Below the pieces are notes generated by a model, which saw nothing but the letters and a program-made list of their open reading frames with translations, was not told where the DNA came from and searched no databases. 64,000 nt of DNA from Butyrivibrio sp. X503 (GTDB lineage Bacteria > Bacillota > Clostridia > Lachnospirales > Lachnospiraceae): the NCBI RefSeq assembly GCF_003625475.1, contig NZ_RAIQ01000001.1, forward strand, positions 310,001-374,000. The letters run 5' to 3'. The position numbers and the translations under genes are program-made. Positions 16,559 to 26,097 of this stretch are shown here, piece after piece (positions within the stretch are counted from its first letter, which is position 1; every line of letters starts with the position of its first letter).

Positions 16559-17875
16559 TCAAATCACTATTGTTTTTGCTTCTCTGATAGGGATAACTAC
16601 ATGAGCTTGAACAAATCCGTTATCTTGATTAAGGGTTATATTTCCATTTTCTTTTTGAATTGCATACGTAATACTGCTCAATCCGATACCATGATTTCCT
16701 ACATCCGACTTTGAAGTTAACGTATTCATTCCTTCAAAATTAGTATTGTGATGAGCAGTATTCTTTATTTTAACTTCAAAATAGCGCTTCCCCATCTTGA
16801 ATTCAACAAATAGTTCAAGATTCTTTACATTCTGCTCATTCAATCTCAGGATTTCTTCTACTGCATTCTTCAATAGATTAGAATATACTGTACATAAGCA
16901 CATTTCACTTATTCCAACGCTTTCCGGAACCACTCCTCTAACAGTTATACGAGCAAACTCTTCAATCTCATATAGATAATAACAAGATATAGCATCTATT
17001 ACATCATGCCCAATACAATATTTTTTCTGGGTTGTAGCTAACACAGCCCCCTTTAATTCGTTGAGGTAATCTTTGGCAGAATTCGCCTTACCTTTTTCAA
17101 GATATGATTCTATAACCATAAAATGATTCAACATATCATGACGATACTTCCTGATCTCTTTATCTTTTCTGATAAGACTTTGATAATGCTCTTTCTGTAT
17201 TCCACGAAGTAACCTTTCTTGATTAATTCCCTCATTTAGTCTACTATTTATATTTATCATTCCCACTATTTGAGTACCAAGAAAAGCCGCACTTAGCAGC
17301 ATTATTATTCCAAAAACAAAATAGAACCCTTCTCCTTTTGAAGTTCTGATAATATGCGTTCCTCCCAAACACAAACAGACATCTACAACAACACTCGTTA
17401 TTTTTAGAAAAAAGTTAAGTCTTCTGCTTATTATCCCACGCAGATAATTATCTATTCCTAATCGAAAAATATAAGCCACTATCAAAAGAAGAGTAAAAAA
17501 GCCATCCAAAATCAGGTAGTCATACTCTATAGAAAAAAGATCATTTCGAATATATTTTGTGTATATATTATCAAAAATGCTGTCTACTGCAGTAACACTC
17601 ATCATAATAATAAAACTATTCCATATTCTATTACTTATCTTATGCTCCATATTCAGAAACATAAGTGTTACCGCTCCAAGTAGTGTCAATGCATAAGCGC
17701 CTTCAAACGGTATGATTCTTGCTGCTAAGCCAATCATGACAATCATTATTGATAAAACATATAGTATTTTTTTATTCTTTATCCCAATCTTCTGCTTAGA
17801 GCATAACGCATAAACAATATAGTATTTAGCTATCTCACAACAAAAGATAAATTCAACCAAAATTATTTTTTCCAT
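16559..17875 (-). CDS. AgrC-like sensor histidine kinase (GHKL)
   Basis: 438 residues. About six N-terminal membrane helices (residues 1-205) form a sensor module as in AgrC/ComD-type peptide receptors. Next come a coiled linker, the phospho-acceptor His in IRKYRHDMLNHFMVIESYLE (about residue 245), and a GHKL ATPase with the N box in YSNLLKNAVEEIL and the G box in NHGIGLSSITYAI. It follows the LytTR regulator by 9 bp on the same strand, so the two form a two-component pair. Peptide sensing is the usual job of this family; the ligand here is unknown. Confidence 0.88.
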   Translation of the reverse strand: MEKIILVEFIFCCEIAKYYIVYALCSKQKIGIKNKKILYVLSIMIVMIGLAARIIPFEGAYALTLLGAVTLMFLNMEHKISNRIWNSFIIMMSVTAVDSIFDNIYTKYIRNDLFSIEYDYLILDGFFTLLLIVAYIFRLGIDNYLRGIISRRLNFFLKITSVVVDVCLCLGGTHIIRTSKGEGFYFVFGIIMLLSAAFLGTQIVGMININSRLNEGINQERLLRGIQKEHYQSLIRKDKEIRKYRHDMLNHFMVIESYLEKGKANSAKDYLNELKGAVLATTQKKYCIGHDVIDAISCYYLYEIEEFARITVRGVVPESVGISEMCLCTVYSNLLKNAVEEILRLNEQNVKNLELFVEFKMGKRYFEVKIKNTAHHNTNFEGMNTLTSKSDVGNHGIGLSSITYAIQKENGNITLNQDNGFVQAHVVIPIREAKTIVI

Positions 17876-17884
17876 ACTCTTCCT

Positions 17885-18592
17885 TTAACTGTATCTTAAA
17901 TCATATTCCGTGTATTTCTTCAAAAACTCTTTCTGGCGTCTGACAGAAATCACAAATGTCTTTTTTCCAACCACTGCCTTATTTTTGCTATATGAACTTA
18001 TGTATTTAAAATTCACCAAGTATTGCCTATTAACGCGAAAGAAAATGCGATTATCCAGTTGTTTTTCCAATGAATTTAAAGAAGTATCCTTCCTGAATAT
18101 ACTGTTCCCCGCCATAATTTCAACATATCCGTTATATGCTCTGATCATGGTTATATCTTTTTCTTTAATGTTAAAACTCACTCGATCTCGATATGCTTCA
18201 ATCTCTGCCTCACCGGGTTTTTCTTCAATCGCTGCAGCCAACGCTTCCCTAACTTCATCATATAAAAACGGCTTAGTAATAAATCGTAATGCCTCTATGA
18301 AAAAAGCCTCTTTATACCTATCAATTTGTGAGGTTGCAATTATAATTTTACATTCAGGATTTTGTCCCCTAATCCTTCTCCCCACTTCAATTCCATCCAT
18401 TTCCTCCATTTCCACATCTAGAAACAAAACATCTATCTTTTCTATTTCCTCCAGTAATTTCACAGGCGAGGTATATTCACACAAAACCCATTCTTTGCAA
18501 TTAAACCCACCATAAATTTGCCTAACCAGCTCGCCAAGCTTGTCAACAATCTCCTGCTGGTCATCACAGATTCCAATACATAATTCCCCCAC
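17885..18592 (-). CDS. LytTR-family response regulator
   Basis: 235 residues. Receiver: IGICDDQQEIVDK with the acidic pair, phospho-Asp in DVLFLDVEMEEMDGIEVG, and Lys in FITKPF. LytTR domain: IFFRVNRQYLVNFKYISSYS. The frame is open to 18655, but that lies inside the promoter -10 region. GGAGG at 18601-18605 is only 2 nt from the ATG at 18598 and 8 nt from a GTG at 18592, so the GTG start is preferred. First gene of the regulator-kinase operon. Confidence 0.9.
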   Translation of the reverse strand: MGELCIGICDDQQEIVDKLGELVRQIYGGFNCKEWVLCEYTSPVKLLEEIEKIDVLFLDVEMEEMDGIEVGRRIRGQNPECKIIIATSQIDRYKEAFFIEALRFITKPFLYDEVREALAAAIEEKPGEAEIEAYRDRVSFNIKEKDITMIRAYNGYVEIMAGNSIFRKDTSLNSLEKQLDNRIFFRVNRQYLVNFKYISSYSKNKAVVGKKTFVISVRRQKEFLKKYTEYDLRYS

Positions 18593-18646
18593 TCGCATTT
18601 CCTCCATATAAGCATTCCATTTTGCTACAATGTAGTTAACATCACT

Positions 18647-18676
18647 ATTATACAATTACTAGGAGCTTTCTTGCAA
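18647..18676 (-). promoter_or_regulatory. promoter of the LytTR regulator-kinase operon
   Basis: Minus strand: TTGCAA (18671-18676), 18-bp spacer, perfect TATAAT (18647-18652). Confidence 0.65.
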
Positions 18677-18757
18677 TTTTTTATCATCATATGTTACAGG
18701 AAGTTTTCGTATTTTTGTTAAATATCTTTCTTTTTCTCGTTATTTCAATCAATACTA

Positions 18758-18785
18758 TAATATTCCGAGCAACTATAGCCGATAT
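18758..18785 (+). promoter_or_regulatory. sigma-28-type flagellar promoter
   Basis: GCCGATAT (18778-18785) matches the flagellar sigma -10 consensus, with TAAT at 18758-18761 16 bp upstream (consensus TAAA, N14-16). A sigma-A-like TATAAT at 18785-18790 overlaps. It lies 40 bp before the flagellin ATG. Confidence 0.6.
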
Positions 18786-18824
18786 ATAATAGAGGTATCC
18801 ACTGATTAAATTTGAGGGTTATGT

Positions 18825-21446
18825 ATGGTAATACAGCACAACATGGCGTCGATGTTTGCGCATCGCCAGCTGGGAATTACAACAAATACAAAAGCAAAAT
18901 CCGCCGAGAAGCTATCGTCGGGTTATCGTATAAACCGTGCTGCAGATGATGCGGCAGGGCTTGCTATCAGTGAGAAAATGAGAAGGCAGATTCGCGGACT
19001 GGGTCAGAACATGCTGAACATCCAGGACGGAATCAGCTTTATTCAGGTTGCGGACGGATATCTCAATGAAGTTCACGACATGCTTCAGAGAATCAATGAG
19101 CTATCGGTAAAAGGCGCCAACGGTACTCTTACCGACAAGGACAGAGAATTTGTCAACGAAGAAGTTCAGCAGATAAAGAACGAGATTGAAAGAGTCTTCG
19201 GTTCCGCCTCTTTTAATGAAATGAAGATCTTTAAGGTGCCCTATGCACCTTCTGTTACTCCCAACACAGAGCCATATGATATCCAGGTCTTTTACAGTGC
19301 ACCGGGCACTATCGGAGGTCTGGACTTTAATAATGTCAGATACAATCTTGATGAGCTAGCCGCAAAAGGTCTCGAGCTTGACGGAAACGGCAACTCGACC
19401 AAGGATCAGACTGTGGAATTCGATCTTTGGGACGGTGAAAAGGTTCATATAAGCCTTAAAGAGGGAGAATCTCTGGATAAAGTCGTAAGAAAATACGAGT
19501 GGAAAGCCGATGAGACCGGAATAAAAGTCAACAATGTAGACGTTGCCACATGGACAGGTCTCGGAATAAGCGGAAACGGAAATGACGCAGGCACCTACTC
19601 TTTTGATTATCACGGAACCACAGTAAGCTTCGACGTTGAAGAAGGTGACGATCTTTCTTCAATAATTGAAGGTATCAACGGTAACAGCATCACAGAGCCT
19701 TCATACTGGAACATATCGGTTTCTTCTGCGACATCAAAAAATATTTTCACACTTCCGAATGGTGTTAATAATGTCAAAGTTACAAACGCCAACAAAAATG
19801 CTGCGGATGACAAATACGAGATACTTGCAAGTACAGAAGGTCTTTCTGTCAGAAGGACCGATAGGAATGATTCGACCGAAACATCAACAACAGGAGTATC
19901 CGCATGGGGTGGCTTTAAAAATATTACAGGCAACCCTGTTCCGAGAACTCCGGCAGAGAGTACAGATTATCCGATTTCCAACTGGGGTCTTGAAAATGAT
20001 TCCAATGACTCAAACAGCATAACTTTTGATTCCGACGCAAAATATAATTACAAAAATACGCTGGATAGCATGGAGATCAACTATAACTTTAAGCTTGCCG
20101 ATGTTTCAAGTAGAGATGAAGTTATAAGCGCCATAAACGAGACCAATCTTGGCGGAAGTGTAACTCCCGGAAATTCATCGCTTACAAACGAAAACAAATC
20201 GGGATTCAGCATCAGTAACAATAATAAAAACATCTCGGCAAATAACTACAACGCGTTTGTTCTGCAAAGAGCATATGGTCGTAACTTCGACCAGACAGGC
20301 TCAAGTATTACCGGCGAGATCAGTTGGGCCAGCACCAAGACTAATGAGACCGAGCATGTACAGAATACGGGAACTCCAAGCTCCTTAAGCAATCACAGTA
20401 CTTTTTCGGATACCCCAAGCTATTATTACAAAACAGATGACGGGAAAGTATATCTTAGAACAAATGAAAGGATCACAACCAGAACCGACAATATGCAAAG
20501 GGTAGATACTTATACCTGGCGCGAAGATTATAATGTCGCTTTCAGCGGTTCTCTCGGTGAAAGCTCAATGGATGGTGAAACTCGCAGTATCAGTTCTAAC
20601 TATACTCAGACCAAAACATATAACTACACTGTTAAAACCTATTCACTTTCTTATCAAAATGACAGAATGATCACCGGCGCTGAGCTTGACGAACTCAATC
20701 AGAGAGTTGCCGAAGGCAACGCAACGATTGAAAACAGCGTTCACGTGGCACCCGCAACGCAGGAAACAACTCCTACCCTTGCAAGCGATATCACTTCGCA
20801 CACCGGAGGCACATTAAGATTAAACTCAAGCTATGTTGACAGCAGCAAGTCCAATCTCAGTGCTTTTGATTACAGCTACAATGTGTCTTACAACGATATA
20901 ATAAATAAAGCCGGTGCGGCTAAAGGCGACAGCGTAAGCCTTAACCTTACATTTAACCAAAACGCCACAAGATCCTTTAGTCCTGCTCTCAAGAACAATA
21001 GAGTTAACGAGTACGACTTCATGAACATTGTGATCGTTCCTCCGAGAAAAGAAATGATCATACAGGCAACCCCCGATGGTGTATTGGGAGAGCAGATTCC
21101 TATAAATTGGAGTGCACTTAGCCTTTCAATTATCGGTATGACGGGTGCAAACACTCTTACTCAGGAAGCTTCGCAGGGTTCGATCGATCTCACCAAGGCG
21201 GCGCTTGATAAAATCTCACTTGAAAGATCCGGCTTTGGTGCGGCGCAGAACAGACTTGAGCATGCGTACAATTACACCGCAAATGCTCAGGAAAACACTC
21301 AGCATTCGGAATCTATAATCCGCGACACGGATATGAACGCCGAGATAACAAGACTGCGTAATCACGAAGTCCTTCAGCAGGCCGGTGAAGCAATGCTTGC
21401 TCAGGCCAACCAGTCCAAACAGGGCGTTTTGTCATTATTGCAATAA
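18825..21446 (+). CDS. flagellin with an extra-large central domain
   Basis: 873 residues, against 270-500 in most flagellins. The conserved ends are intact: N-terminal D0/D1 (MVIQHNMASMFAHRQLG, SAEKLSSGYRINRAADDAAG, EKMRRQIRGL) and C-terminal D1/D0 (RDTDMNAEITRLRNHEVLQQ, then AMLAQANQSKQGVLSLLQ). Between them lie about 600 residues rich in Ser, Thr, Asn and Tyr, forming surface domains D2/D3, with two segments like flagellar hook IN motifs (KEGESLDKVV, EEGDDLSSIIEGI). GAGGG lies 6 nt before the ATG. It is followed at once by a strong terminator, so it is monocistronic. Confidence 0.95.
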   Translation: MVIQHNMASMFAHRQLGITTNTKAKSAEKLSSGYRINRAADDAAGLAISEKMRRQIRGLGQNMLNIQDGISFIQVADGYLNEVHDMLQRINELSVKGANGTLTDKDREFVNEEVQQIKNEIERVFGSASFNEMKIFKVPYAPSVTPNTEPYDIQVFYSAPGTIGGLDFNNVRYNLDELAAKGLELDGNGNSTKDQTVEFDLWDGEKVHISLKEGESLDKVVRKYEWKADETGIKVNNVDVATWTGLGISGNGNDAGTYSFDYHGTTVSFDVEEGDDLSSIIEGINGNSITEPSYWNISVSSATSKNIFTLPNGVNNVKVTNANKNAADDKYEILASTEGLSVRRTDRNDSTETSTTGVSAWGGFKNITGNPVPRTPAESTDYPISNWGLENDSNDSNSITFDSDAKYNYKNTLDSMEINYNFKLADVSSRDEVISAINETNLGGSVTPGNSSLTNENKSGFSISNNNKNISANNYNAFVLQRAYGRNFDQTGSSITGEISWASTKTNETEHVQNTGTPSSLSNHSTFSDTPSYYYKTDDGKVYLRTNERITTRTDNMQRVDTYTWREDYNVAFSGSLGESSMDGETRSISSNYTQTKTYNYTVKTYSLSYQNDRMITGAELDELNQRVAEGNATIENSVHVAPATQETTPTLASDITSHTGGTLRLNSSYVDSSKSNLSAFDYSYNVSYNDIINKAGAAKGDSVSLNLTFNQNATRSFSPALKNNRVNEYDFMNIVIVPPRKEMIIQATPDGVLGEQIPINWSALSLSIIGMTGANTLTQEASQGSIDLTKAALDKISLERSGFGAAQNRLEHAYNYTANAQENTQHSESIIRDTDMNAEITRLRNHEVLQQAGEAMLAQANQSKQGVLSLLQ

Positions 21447-21450
21447 CAGA

Positions 21451-21490
21451 AAGAAGTTCAATGTATAGATCGCATTGAACTTCTTTTTTT
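21451..21490 (+). terminator. flagellin terminator
   Basis: AAGAAGTTCAATG (21451-21463) and CATTGAACTTCTT (21473-21485), a perfect 13-bp stem followed by a T run. Confidence 0.92.
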
Positions 21491-21535
21491 ATTTCCTTTT
21501 TAAATCTTTCCTTTTATAGCACTTTTTCTTAGATA

Positions 21536-22207
21536 TTACTTACCGCTTTCCTTGTAAGCCGTAGATATGTAATTAACATTGCTGACCTTATCGTTTTCGT
21601 TTATTACGAAGCCAAGCAAAAAACCATCATATTCATATGTGAGGATCGGTTTGCCACTATCTTCTTTTGGCTCACCGTATGCAGCAATGACATCGTCCTT
21701 ACTGTCTCCAACACTAATTCCCTTTGCTGTTTCCGGGCCCTGAATATTGAAGTCAATCTGTGCGGCAGACTCTTTTCCATTGTCCGTATATGTAACAAAA
21801 AGGATGCCTTCGTCCACCGTATCTGTGTGGGTACCGTAATCATAATAATTCATATCACCGGCACCTGAATTCTTTTGCTCAGGTTCTCCTAGTGCAGCAA
21901 GGGTTGTAGCTACATCATCAAGAATTGATATCTTCTTGCCGTTATATGCAAAAGCATCATCGGTCATAGAAGATAAATCCACGGATGTCTCTGTAGCTGC
22001 TCCCTCCGTAACTTCAGAGTCTGCGGAATCCGCCGCATCGGTCTTGTCTGCATTGTCGGCATTATCTGCATCACTTTCCGAAGCATCGATAACAGCTTCA
22101 ACAGAAAGCTCTGTCGCAGAAGTATCCGATGTTCCGGAACCACACCCCCATAGCCCGCACATCATTACAGATGCCGTCATGATCGCCAATACATTTTTTG
22201 CTTTCAT
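21536..22207 (-). CDS. lipoprotein with acidic linker and a duplicated BLIP/SmpA-like domain
   Basis: 223 residues. The lipoprotein signal ends GLWGCGSG. An Asp/Ala-rich linker (residues 40-65, DADNADNADKTDAADSADSE) leads to a domain with two related halves: DVATTLAALGEPEQKNS and SKDDVIAAYGEPKEDSG. The GEP turn after a short helix recalls SmpA/BamE and beta-lactamase-inhibitor-like folds. It follows the ABC permease gene by about 60 bp on the same strand and may be the accessory lipoprotein of that transporter. Confidence 0.75.
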   Translation of the reverse strand: MKAKNVLAIMTASVMMCGLWGCGSGTSDTSATELSVEAVIDASESDADNADNADKTDAADSADSEVTEGAATETSVDLSSMTDDAFAYNGKKISILDDVATTLAALGEPEQKNSGAGDMNYYDYGTHTDTVDEGILFVTYTDNGKESAAQIDFNIQGPETAKGISVGDSKDDVIAAYGEPKEDSGKPILTYEYDGFLLGFVINENDKVSNVNYISTAYKESGK

Positions 22208-22269
22208 TATATCTCTCTCCTTTCGTAAACTGATATATACATCAAGATATGAAGAGCTTTTGCTCTATA

Positions 22270-24645
22270 TCAGATGTTCTCATTTCTGATCGTTTCAATC
22301 GTATTTTGCTTCTTTATTTTTGCAATCGAATAATTCATGATCAGCGAGATAAGTAGAAATACCGCCAATATAGCTATTACCACGGGAATGATGGGGAAGC
22401 TGTACGAAGCTCCCGAGCTTTTGACTCCCGCATAATAGAGCAGATAAGAAGCTGCCACTCCTAATATTGTTCCAAAGAACAGTGATCTGGTACCCATAAA
22501 TACAGTTTCCAATCGGATCATCCTATTAAACTCTTTTGATGTCATACCAACAGATCTGAGCATGGCGAATTCAGGTTTCCTGAGCTCCATGTTGGTAGTT
22601 ATGGTATTAAATATGTTGGTAACACCGATCAGAGAAAGTACTATTATGAACCCATAAAGGAAGACACCCATTAACGTAACCAAATTTCTGTGTTGTCTTG
22701 CACTTTCCTCCAGATTCCTCATAAAATAATGCGTTTCGGTTATTAAGATCTGATCTATTTCATCCTGCAACTTATCTGCATCGGTAGCGTGATAATAGAT
22801 CGTAAGCGATTTTTCCGCTTCATCACTAATCAAGCTGTCAAACAATTCATCGCTGATAACATGGTATTCTCCGTCGGGATAATCCAGTCCAAAAGGTCTT
22901 TCATCTGTTACATATCCGATCTCCAATGTTCCATCGAAGTTCTCGCTTTTTACAACGTCTCCTACCTGTCCGCAATTTACCGCAATTATCTTATCTTTAA
23001 TGTCTTCATAGTTTAGCCCGAGTTTTTTTATGTACTTCCGATATTGTTCATCTCCGATTGCACAAACATTGTCATAGTAACCCATTTTCCTGTATATCGT
23101 ATAATCATCTACTCCGTCCAACTTAGTAGTTTTGAGGAACTTGTTGTATCTGTTCGCATCACCGTAAACAGAAGACGATAAATACACATTGTAATCAGAT
23201 CCCTTAAGTTCATCGCCGGCGGATGCCAACATACTACCCATAAAACTTGACAATGCTATGAAAATGAACACCGACATAACGATTGAAATTACCGTAGTTC
23301 TGTATTTCTTTTTATTTCTCTTTAAATTCTTATAAGATATTTCTCCGCCGATACCAAATAGCTTTTTAATGATCTTCGGAGATCTGACCTTCTTGGATTT
23401 GATCTTAATCTCAGCACTGTTTCTTATGGAATCGATGGGCGATACCTTAGAGGCTTTTACTGCCGACCGAAGCGCCGATAAATAAATAGTTACAATACCA
23501 AATATGATAGCTATCAGGATAGCGACCGGTGAGACTGAAAACATCAGTTTTACCGACCCTAAGGCATCTCCATCTTTGTTCATAAAATAATTTATTCCGA
23601 CAACCAAGATGACTGTAGCCAACCATCCGGATAATACTCCCAAAGGAATACCGATCGCTCCCAATACAGTAGCTTCATAGAATACATTTCTCCTGATCTG
23701 TTTCTTGGTAGCTCCGATACTTCTTATCATTCCGTACTGCTTAATTCTCTCTGTGATTGAAATATCAAAACTGTTCTTTATACAAAATACGGAAGTTATC
23801 ACTATGATCCCCATGATCAGAAGTATTACTACCGCATAATCTCCAAATTCCTGAAACGGATTCGCTTCCAACATCATGAGATATTCATTGAAGCCATATT
23901 CATACTTGGAGTTCTCTACCTGCGCTGCCAATCCTTTGGCTGCTTTCTTGTTATATCTAAGATACACATCAACATTGCCCGCCAGCTTATTTTCATCGAC
24001 GTAAGTTACAAATGTATATCCGGGAGCATCAAAAGGCTCAATATTCGTTGAAGGTCTTTCAACAACACCCACAACCGTATAAGTCTTGCCTGTTGTGCTT
24101 GTTATTTTTTCCGGGTTATCTGCATCGTATGGATCACTCTGGGTAAAATCCTCACCGGCATCATTGACTCTTTCACCCACATTTAAAGTGACAGTATCTC
24201 CGACTTTTAAGAGATTTCTACCATTAGTCTTAAGATGGGTGGGAATGACGATCTCATTCTCGTTCTCCGGAAGTCTCCCTTCCACCAATCTGCTTGTTAT
24301 ATTATTCAGTGCATCCGGAGTATATGCCTTCACAAACGCATAAGGCTTGTACTCATTTTTGGTTTCTATTTCCGCATATCCCAAGTCCTGAGTCAGGCTC
24401 ATTTCTGTAATATCACCGTCGCTTCTGAATGTATCCAGATCACTTAAGGGAACATCATAATATGCCACATGATAATTTCCTCTTAACTCAATCTCGTAAT
24501 TGATCGTAGATTGCAGGATGCTTGAAAACATCGAAGCCACTGCTGTCAAAAGAGCTACCGACAGGATAATGCCTATGATGGTAACTACGGTTCTTTTCTT
24601 ATTCAGCTTGAGATTCTTGGTGGTCAATCTGTTAAGTAAGTTCAT
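22270..24645 (-). CDS. FtsX/MacB-type ABC transporter permease
   Basis: 791 residues with two FtsX domains. An N-terminal helix (TVVTIIGIILSVALLTAVAS) precedes a large extracellular part, three helices (from about 270), a cytoplasmic joint, a second extracellular part and three final helices ending ISLIMNYSIAKIKKQNTIE. The motif ITERIKQYGMIRSIGATKKQ is the usual cytoplasmic loop, repeated as ELRKPEFAMLRSVGMTSKEF. The start at 24645 has GAGGAGG at good spacing; the ATG two codons earlier is too close. It partners the upstream ATPase. This class often exports peptides or lipoproteins or resists cell-wall antibiotics; the substrate is unknown. Confidence 0.9.
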   Translation of the reverse strand: MNLLNRLTTKNLKLNKKRTVVTIIGIILSVALLTAVASMFSSILQSTINYEIELRGNYHVAYYDVPLSDLDTFRSDGDITEMSLTQDLGYAEIETKNEYKPYAFVKAYTPDALNNITSRLVEGRLPENENEIVIPTHLKTNGRNLLKVGDTVTLNVGERVNDAGEDFTQSDPYDADNPEKITSTTGKTYTVVGVVERPSTNIEPFDAPGYTFVTYVDENKLAGNVDVYLRYNKKAAKGLAAQVENSKYEYGFNEYLMMLEANPFQEFGDYAVVILLIMGIIVITSVFCIKNSFDISITERIKQYGMIRSIGATKKQIRRNVFYEATVLGAIGIPLGVLSGWLATVILVVGINYFMNKDGDALGSVKLMFSVSPVAILIAIIFGIVTIYLSALRSAVKASKVSPIDSIRNSAEIKIKSKKVRSPKIIKKLFGIGGEISYKNLKRNKKKYRTTVISIVMSVFIFIALSSFMGSMLASAGDELKGSDYNVYLSSSVYGDANRYNKFLKTTKLDGVDDYTIYRKMGYYDNVCAIGDEQYRKYIKKLGLNYEDIKDKIIAVNCGQVGDVVKSENFDGTLEIGYVTDERPFGLDYPDGEYHVISDELFDSLISDEAEKSLTIYYHATDADKLQDEIDQILITETHYFMRNLEESARQHRNLVTLMGVFLYGFIIVLSLIGVTNIFNTITTNMELRKPEFAMLRSVGMTSKEFNRMIRLETVFMGTRSLFFGTILGVAASYLLYYAGVKSSGASYSFPIIPVVIAILAVFLLISLIMNYSIAKIKKQNTIETIRNENI

Positions 24646-24647
24646 GT

Positions 24648-25319
24648 TCATACCTCCTCAACAATTTTTCCATCTTCAATCTTGATTATTCTGTCAGCAG
24701 CCTTGGCAATCTCCATGTTGTGTGTGATCATGATGATCGTCTGATTCAATTCTTTATTGGATTTCTTCAAAAGAGCTACGATCTCATCGCTTGACTTAGA
24801 ATCCAAGTTTCCTGTAGGCTCATCTGCAAGAACAATTGTAGGTTCGGTGATCAGTGCTCTTCCGATACTTGTTCTCTGCTGCTGTCCTCCGGACAATTCG
24901 TTTGGAAGATGATTTTTTCTTTTTTCCAAACCAAGCAGATTCAACATATTGTCCAATGCTTTCTTATCCACTTCACGGTCATCTAATGACAAAGGAAGAG
25001 ATATATTTTCTTCTACGTTTAATATAGGGATCAGATTATAGAACTGATAGATCAGACCGATCTGCTGTCTCCTAAACACAGCCAGTTCATCATCGTTTAA
25101 TTCAAAAATATCTTTACCATCAACAAAAACTTTACCTGATGTAGGTCTGTCAACACCTCCAAGCATATGAAGCAGTGTTGATTTACCGGAGCCTGACGCT
25201 CCGACTATTGCAACAAATTCTCCTTTCCCAACAGAGAATGATGCGTTATCCAATGCAACAACTTCGGTTGTATCTTTACCATAAATCTTGGTCAGGTTTT
25301 CAACCTTTAAAATATCCAT
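24648..25319 (-). CDS. ABC transporter ATPase, MacB/LolD type
   Basis: 223 residues. Walker A is GASGSGKSTLLHMLGG, the Q-loop is in RRQQIGLIYQFYNL, the signature is NELSGGQQQRTSIGRAL, Walker B is IVLADEPTGNLDS, and the switch His is in MITHNMEIA. All are intact. It is the first gene of a three-gene operon (ATPase, permease, lipoprotein) whose promoter carries a palindromic operator, so expression is probably induced. Confidence 0.93.
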   Translation of the reverse strand: MDILKVENLTKIYGKDTTEVVALDNASFSVGKGEFVAIVGASGSGKSTLLHMLGGVDRPTSGKVFVDGKDIFELNDDELAVFRRQQIGLIYQFYNLIPILNVEENISLPLSLDDREVDKKALDNMLNLLGLEKRKNHLPNELSGGQQQRTSIGRALITEPTIVLADEPTGNLDSKSSDEIVALLKKSNKELNQTIIMITHNMEIAKAADRIIKIEDGKIVEEV

Positions 25320-25358
25320 AAAGCCTTTACCTCTCTCCTTTTATTAGCGTGTATTAGT

Positions 25359-25370
25359 TGTACTAGTACA
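25359..25370. promoter_or_regulatory. perfect palindromic operator TGTACTAGTACA
   Basis: A perfect 12-bp palindrome immediately downstream of the -10 box of the ABC operon, so a bound protein would block initiation. The sequence resembles operators of YtrA-subfamily GntR repressors, which often control ABC operons. No such regulator gene is in the window. Confidence 0.6.
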
Positions 25371-25399
25371 GTTGTATCATATGAATTTACTCCTGTCAA
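25371..25399 (-). promoter_or_regulatory. promoter of the ABC operon
   Basis: Minus strand: perfect TTGACA (25394-25399), 17-bp spacer, TACAAC (25371-25376). A strong -35 with a weak -10. Confidence 0.6.
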
Positions 25400-25408
25400 C
25401 CCGCATTT

Positions 25409-25437
25409 TTGCCTCAAAGGCTTTAATAGTGTAGAAT
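25409..25437 (+). promoter_or_regulatory. engB promoter
   Basis: TTGCCT (25409-25414), 17-bp spacer, TAGAAT (25432-25437), 38 bp before the chosen start. Confidence 0.55.
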
Positions 25438-25475
25438 AAACGGGAACTGATAATTAAATTGTAATGGAGAAAAAA

Positions 25476-26090
25476 ATGGTAATTAAGAATGTAAACCTTG
25501 AAACGGTTTGTGGAATAACCAGTACTCTTCCCGATAACATACATCCCGAATTTGCTTTTGCGGGAAAAAGTAATGTCGGCAAGAGCTCACTTATAAACGG
25601 TCTTATGAATCGTAAGAACTATGCAAGGACCTCACAGGAGCCCGGTAAGACTCAGACAATCAACTATTACAATATCAATGATGAGTTTTATCTTGTGGAT
25701 CTTCCGGGATACGGCTTTGCAAGAGTTCCGGAGAAAGTCAAGCAGCAGTGGGGAAAAATGATCGAGAATTACCTCCACACATCAAGGCAGCTTGTAAGAG
25801 TCTTTCTGCTTATAGATATAAGACATGAGCCTTCCGCCAATGATGTACAGATGTATAAATGGGTTGTTCATCAGGGCTTTCAGCCTGTCATCATCGCAAC
25901 CAAAGCTGACAAGATCAAGAATTCTCAGAGAGAAAAGCATCTCAACATGCTAAGAAACGGTCTTGGACTCCCTGAGGATGTAAGAATCTTCCCTTACTCA
26001 GCCCTAAGTAAAGAAGGCAGACAGGAAATCTATGATTTCATGGATGAGCTTCTTGCTGAAGTAAACGGGACAAATGAAAATGATCAGTAA
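25476..26090 (+). CDS. engB: ribosome biogenesis GTPase EngB (YsxC/YihA)
   Basis: 204 residues. G1 is GKSNVGKSSLINGLM, G2 Thr is in GKTQTINYY, G3 is DLPGYGFARVP, G4 is TKADK and G5 is YSALSKEGR, the full set of the EngB family that helps assemble the large ribosomal subunit. The start at 25476 is preferred because GGAG lies 7 nt before it; an ATG four codons earlier overlaps that site. In many Firmicutes engB follows lon; here it stands alone, convergent with clpX. Confidence 0.95.
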   Translation: MVIKNVNLETVCGITSTLPDNIHPEFAFAGKSNVGKSSLINGLMNRKNYARTSQEPGKTQTINYYNINDEFYLVDLPGYGFARVPEKVKQQWGKMIENYLHTSRQLVRVFLLIDIRHEPSANDVQMYKWVVHQGFQPVIIATKADKIKNSQREKHLNMLRNGLGLPEDVRIFPYSALSKEGRQEIYDFMDELLAEVNGTNENDQ

Positions 26091-26097
26091 AAAAATA

